The translations under genes were made by a program, and so were the position numbers. From Rosa chinensis (lineage: Eukaryota > Streptophyta > Magnoliopsida > Rosales > Rosaceae), in the NCBI RefSeq assembly GCF_002994745.2, contig NC_037094.1, forward strand, positions 8,106,001 to 8,170,000: DNA of 64,000 nucleotides. Direction: 5' to 3'. Under the pieces are notes generated by a model that did not search any database, was not told the origin of the DNA, and saw nothing but the letters and a program-made list of their open reading frames with translations. This document shows positions 60,801 to 64,000 of this stretch, one piece after another (the stretch's first letter is position 1; each line of letters opens with the position of its first letter).

Positions 60801-61680
60801 TTGATTGTTTTGATGTTTCGACAGATTACAGGAAAGTACCACCTGAGAATTGATCCTTTAGGAGAGGGTGCTAAGTGGCGTCGATCATTTGGTCAGGAGA
60901 TATATTCTCCACTTCTATTAGCCTTCACAGAACAAGTAAACTAATGAAGTAGATGTGCTTCTTTTGATAGTGTGTGATCCGTCTGCTGTTACTCAAACGA
61001 TTGGTTATCTTCTTGTAGAATGGAGATGACTGGACAAACTCTCATGTCACAACCTTTTCGGGAATGGATCCTTCCTACACTTTACCTGATAATGTTGCAA
61101 TTATAACTCTCCAGGTTTGCTATACTAATTTATCTTCATCATGTAGTCAAACTCAATCTCTGCATCCTATGAAAGATGTTACTTCATTAACATTGTTCCA
61201 TAACTCTGCAGGAGCTGGAAGATGGGAAAGTTCTCTTTCGCCTGGCGCATTTATACGAGGTTTTGGTTTCTTTCTTAGTCACGCTTGCTAAATTTAGTTG
61301 CCATCTATAACGGATATCATATTTTGTCTGAAATGCTAGATTGGAGAGGACAAGCATCTTTCAGTTATGGCAAGTGTGGAACTGAAAAAGGTGTTTGCAA
61401 ACAAGAAGGTAGAGAGATATTGATTTTCTTTTTAGAAGGCCATATATACTGTTTTGGTAATGTTGTACATTTTCATGAAATTCAGATAAAGCATATAACA
61501 GAAATGAGCTTATCTGCTAACCAAGAAAGAAGGGAAATGGAAAGGAAGAGACTGGTTTGGAATGTGCAAGGCTCTTCTGAGGAAGGACCGAAAGGCTTGA
61601 GGGGAGGACCTGTTGATCCAACAAAGCTAGTGGTGAATCTTGCTCCAATGGAAATTCGAACATTTACCATCGACTTCTAG
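54827..61680 (+). CDS. GH38 alpha-mannosidase, copy 2, 29 exons, one-base frameshift in exon 4
   Basis: Exons: 54827-55030, 55490-55579, 55676-55764, 55872-56045, 56285-56404, 56553-56639, 56741-56812, 56947-57060, 57186-57286, 57385-57478, 57587-57754, 57828-57917, 58001-58066, 58164-58220, 58552-58774, 58870-59009, 59163-59255, 59410-59469, 59570-59641, 59782-59829, 59942-60061, 60191-60256, 60390-60502, 60650-60734, 60825-60935, 61019-61114, 61212-61259, 61340-61408, 61486-61680. Total 3,065 nt, one short of 1,022 codons. Structure matches copy 1 exon for exon. Exon 4 is 174 nt against 175 in copy 1, because AATGGGGGATG has five G where copy 1 has six. All other exons are open, and zinc/catalytic motifs remain ([23 protein letters not shown]). 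Either assembly error or a young pseudogene. Confidence 0.88.
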
Positions 61681-62418
61681 TAGATATGCGTGTTAATCAA
61701 GTTTTACACTCCAAAGCAAATGGTGTTAGTTGATGTATAATGCTTGTCCCAAAACATTCACATGTCTTAGACTTAATGTGTTCTATCAATAAAATCAACT
61801 TTCTTGCTTTGCGATCATGACCGTGAAATCAAAGCTTGATCACTTCTTCGAAAAAGAGGGAAGAAAAAGAAAAAAAAACCGTTACACCAATACTTAGAGC
61901 TAGTTTGGGATTGCTTCGTGACTATTTATTTTTATTCCAATCGGGGTTACGTTACTTAATGATTAGTAACATATTCGGACCAATGTCATGAGGGTAGCAC
62001 AGCAAAGCCAGACATCCTCGTCGCAGATGCACGAATCTGAAAGCCTTCTCAAACCTGCTGGCTGCTGCCATTAAATTAGTAGGGAGTTAGGACTTAAATT
62101 TAAACAGCGTAGGCCCAAGTATAAGAATAGGCCCAGATGCCAAAGCTCACTTCCAAATTCCCAGACTCGGAACTTCTGAGAGAGTAGGAGACCCTACAGC
62201 CTATAGGTATAGGTAAGTAGGTAACGTCGAATTTAGATAGAAATAACGGACCAAGGTCCAAAGCCAAAACAAAGAAACTGCAGAGGTCACTGCGAAACCG
62301 CCGCCGGAGCAATCTCAGGTAGGTAGGTATTCCGTCCACCTCAATCTCTTGCATTTTCCCGGCAGCCAAAACGACGCAGTTTTGGTGCCCCTATAATCAG
62401 TGCTGGTGTGATTTGTCA
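61681..62418. other. Intergenic region and likely 5'UTR/promoter of SRP68
   Basis: No separate gene was found. The polyadenylation region of mannosidase copy 2 probably lies near 61780-61800 (ATCAATAAAATC). A GC-richer part (62120-62400) with GAGGTAGGTAGG-like repeats near 62317 is probably the SRP68 promoter and leader. Confidence 0.45.
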
Positions 62419-62433
62419 ATGAAGGATATTTGA
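62419..62433 (+). promoter_or_regulatory. Minimal uORF ending one base before the SRP68 start codon
   Basis: ATGAAGGATATTTGA encodes a four-residue peptide (MKDI). Its stop ends at 62433 and the SRP68 ATG begins at 62435, in the good context GAGATGG. Such a uORF could make translation depend on reinitiation or leaky scanning. Confidence 0.6.
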
Positions 62434-62434
62434 G

Positions 62435-63677
62435 ATGGGGAAAGAGAACCAGACGACGTCGGCTATGGAGATCGACAATCAAAAGGCGAACTCCTCCGAT
62501 CAGATCGGTCCTAAATTCTCAATCAACGGTTCGTTTTCCGATCCGTTGTTGCTCTCTGATATCGTTATCTTCGTTGTTTGATAGATATTTTTTTATCGAA
62601 TTTCTGTACGATTTGGTAATGTTCAGTGCGGTTTTTACAGTTTTACAGCTGTTGAAATCTGCTCAGATGCAGCATGGATTGCGCCATGGGGATTACACTC
62701 GTTATCGGTATGTTCACGTTGCGTTTGGTTCAGTTTTTTTACTTGATGAAGCTCTAGTTTTGGTTATGGTGTGTGTTTGTGTGCATTGTGGAATTGAAAT
62801 TCTTATGATTGTTTTAGTAGAATTGTGTTTAGGGTTTAGTGTTGTTGAAATTTGTTATGTATCTTTATGCAGGAGGTATTGCACTGCAAGGTTGAGGAGG
62901 CTGTATAAGTCATTGAAGTTCACACACGGCCGTGGCAAGTACAACCGCCGAGCAATAACCGAATCAACTGTTACTGAAGTGAGGTGGGTGGGTCAATACC
63001 TTATGTTTGTCGAATTGAATGACAGGTTTAACACACTTGCATTATCGTGTACATGAACCAATCTTGTGATGAAAAGTAGTGCTATACCATGGGTCTGTTG
63101 CTTTTATAATGTTGAGGCATTTAAATAGGATCCGGAGATGTATGTCACTTGTAGAAGTCTTCTGGTTTTGTTGCTTAACTAGCATAACAGTAAAGAACAA
63201 CCTTTTTTTTTTTTTTTTGTTCTGAATAGCTTCAATCTTGAGTTTTGATAGGTTTCTCCATGTGGTTCTATATACGGCAGAGAGGGCTTGGAGCCATGCC
63301 ATGGAAAAAAGGCAAGTTCTGGATGGTCCAAATGCTCGTCAACGAATCTATCTGATTGGTAGGCTGAGGAAGGCAGTAAAATGGGCTACTCTTTTTGCAC
63401 AGTTGTCTGCAATCAAGGGAGATTCTAGAACTTCCTTAGAAGCTGAGGTATGTCAACGTTGTTTTGAGTTTTACATGGTCATCATGTCGTGTCCTACATT
63501 TAACCTGTGATTTAAATTGACTTCAGATAAATTGTTTCCAAATGACAGACTTTTTCTTCTTACCTTGCTAACTTCTAAATTCAATATGCAGGCTTATGCC
63601 TCTTTTATGAAAGGGAACCTGTTGTTTGAACAAGATCGAAATTGGGACACAGCATTACTGAACTTCAAAAGTGCCAG
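62435..63677 (+). CDS. SRP68: Signal recognition particle subunit SRP68, 5' part; gene continues past the right edge
   Basis: Exons seen: 62435-62528, 62641-62707, 62873-62983, 63252-63447 and 63592-63677 (the last in phase 2). All are GT-AG and in frame, together 184 full codons. SRP68 pairs with SRP72 on SRP RNA and is needed for elongation arrest and targeting of secretory proteins to the ER. The N-terminal RNA-binding region is clear: LKSAQMQHGLRHGDYTRYR, RYCTARLRRLYKSLKFTHG, AERAWSHAMEKRQ, GRLRKAVKWATLFAQL and NWDTALLNFKSAR. The start is followed by an acidic Met/Asp/Asn segment (about 1-30). The remaining 63678-64000 looks like intron. Identity is firm; the C-terminal two-thirds lies outside. 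Confidence 0.93.
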
Positions 63678-64000
63678 GTGCATTTTTGTCTCAAGTTATA
63701 TACACTGATATTGATGAATTCTTCTTGCTGCTTTTATTAGAAGCATTGCAATGTCTCTTTGATAAGTAAGTCACACTTAAACAGTATGAAAAAAAAAAAA
63801 AAAATACATCTGTGTCTCAAACAATGCAATGTCTTCACTACTTGCCTGTCATCTCCATTATTAGCAATGAAAAGCTCTAATCTTCTAATTCAAAATTACT
63901 CCAGAAAGTCTCCAAATTTTTCCTTTGTAGAAAGTCTGACCCATTTTTGAAATTTGTCTCCCCATAGTTGAACTAGGGTTATATATCAAAAACATTTTAA

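Overview
This is a window of plant nuclear DNA, most likely from a eudicot. The evidence is AT-rich intergenic DNA, many short GT-AG introns, plant-only gene families (DCD domain, Mei2-like RNA-binding, trihelix, CHLM, CC-NB-ARC) and plant transposons (L1-type LINEs, tRNA-derived SINE, CACTA, MITEs). The sequence alone does not fix the species. No prokaryotic or viral features were seen.

Layout: 1-1,075 holds the 5' end of a DCD-domain gene (minus). 1,507-8,270 is a retroelement block: an antisense retroposed insert with a 17-bp target duplication, a decayed full-length LINE and a second LINE remnant. 8,810-12,918 is a seven-exon WD40 gene (minus). A 124-bp palindrome-bearing tandem repeat follows at 13,236-13,680. 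14,880-22,440 is a Mei2-like gene with three RRMs (minus), carrying upstream ORFs, a GC-AG intron, a 148-bp intronic duplication and an apparent one-base frameshift. 22,800-31,500 is largely gene-free, with a MITE and a 452-bp tandem duplication. 31,516-33,062 is MHF1/CENP-S (minus). 34,738-35,909 is an ASR3-like trihelix factor (plus), convergent with the chlorophyll-synthesis gene CHLM (36,412-37,468, minus).

37,700-41,200 is a mobile-element cluster: a 51-bp retroposed fragment with target duplication, a LINE remnant holding a MITE that itself holds a SINE, and a Pack-MULE-like element carrying a broken calmodulin-like fragment. 41,662-47,978 and 54,827-61,680 are two tandem 29-exon GH38 alpha-mannosidase genes with matching exon structure; the second lacks one G in a G-run of exon 4. 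Between them lie hAT-like MITEs, a CC-NB-ARC pseudogene, the end of a CACTA transposon and two F-box/DUF295-type pseudogenes. The window ends in the 5' half of SRP68 (from 62,435, plus).

The genes are independent housekeeping or regulatory loci and do not form a cluster with one shared function. Exon borders were read by hand from splice consensus, reading-frame continuity and family similarity. For most multi-exon genes the exon lengths sum to a whole number of codons, which supports the models. I saw no convincing undescribed system; the best leads are the two G-run frameshifts, the palindromic satellite, the three-level nested insertion, the gene-capturing element and the uORFs.
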